64,000 nt of DNA from Roseomonas fluvialis. Its GTDB lineage: Bacteria > Pseudomonadota > Alphaproteobacteria > Acetobacterales > Acetobacteraceae. Within the stretch, counting starts at the first letter, position 1. Every line of letters starts with the position of its first letter. Location: NCBI RefSeq assembly GCF_022846615.1, contig NZ_AP025637.1, positions 1,106,001 through 1,170,000 on the forward strand, in the 5' to 3' direction. This document shows, piece after piece, positions 63,970-64,000 of the stretch. Both the position numbers and the translations under genes were made by a program. The notes beneath the pieces are model-generated. The model saw nothing but the letters and a program-made list of their open reading frames with translations. It was not told where the DNA came from and searched no databases.

Positions 63970-64000
63970 CCGGGTCTGCGAAGGCGCATAGAAGCCCCGT

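Overview
The window is a high-GC alphaproteobacterial chromosome segment, most likely from an Acetobacteraceae member of the Roseomonas type. The grounds are the very high GC content, the many solo Bug/TctC-family periplasmic receptors, the style of the SOS mutasome operon with its GAAC-N7-GAAC LexA site, and many short-overlap operons. The assignment is an inference from style, not from a marker gene.

Layout. Positions 1-8667 hold branched-chain amino acid synthesis (ilvB end, ilvN, ilvC, then leuA). Between them lie a racemase-like gene, an allantoinase-like deacetylase, a cupin and two Bug receptors. leuA is preceded by a 36-codon leucine-rich leader peptide, which suggests leucine-dependent attenuation. 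Positions 8815-14401 are the rod-shape operon mreB-mreC-mreD-mrdA-rodA, followed by tRNA-Lys(CTT).

Positions 14564-20211, directly 3' of the tRNA, look like the remnant of an integrated element. They hold small mostly minus-strand genes of mobile-element type, a PilZ gene, a decayed primase/helicase and a striking cluster of CCTATG hexamers, but no integrase. Host-type genes resume at 20253 with a MarR-HlyD-MFS efflux operon. Then come acyl-CoA catabolism genes in two convergent groups (23986-27487 plus, 27474-33662 minus), with Bug receptors, crotonases, a short-chain reductase, a CoA transferase, an acyl-CoA dehydrogenase, a metallo-hydrolase, an exporter and an alpha/beta hydrolase.

Positions 33736-37712 are a TRAP-type binding protein followed two bases later by a hybrid histidine kinase. 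A phosphodiesterase comes next. Positions 38742-51991 form one tightly packed 13-kb operon: a Liv-type ABC importer with an embedded acyl-CoA ligase, a second acyl-CoA ligase, an isovaleryl-CoA-type dehydrogenase and both methylcrotonyl-CoA carboxylase subunits. It appears to import, activate and degrade a branched acid. A small unknown gene with a Fur-box-like promoter follows, then the SOS mutasome imuA-imuB-dnaE2. The mutasome is preceded by a LexA site, and imuB carries a cluster of hairpin repeats in its 5' end. The last part holds cysK-cysE, a DUF1127 gene divergent from a LysR gene, another Bug receptor, gmhA and a nucleotide-sugar epimerase.

Limits: all calls are by reading motifs and frames. 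No database search, structure prediction or codon statistics were run.
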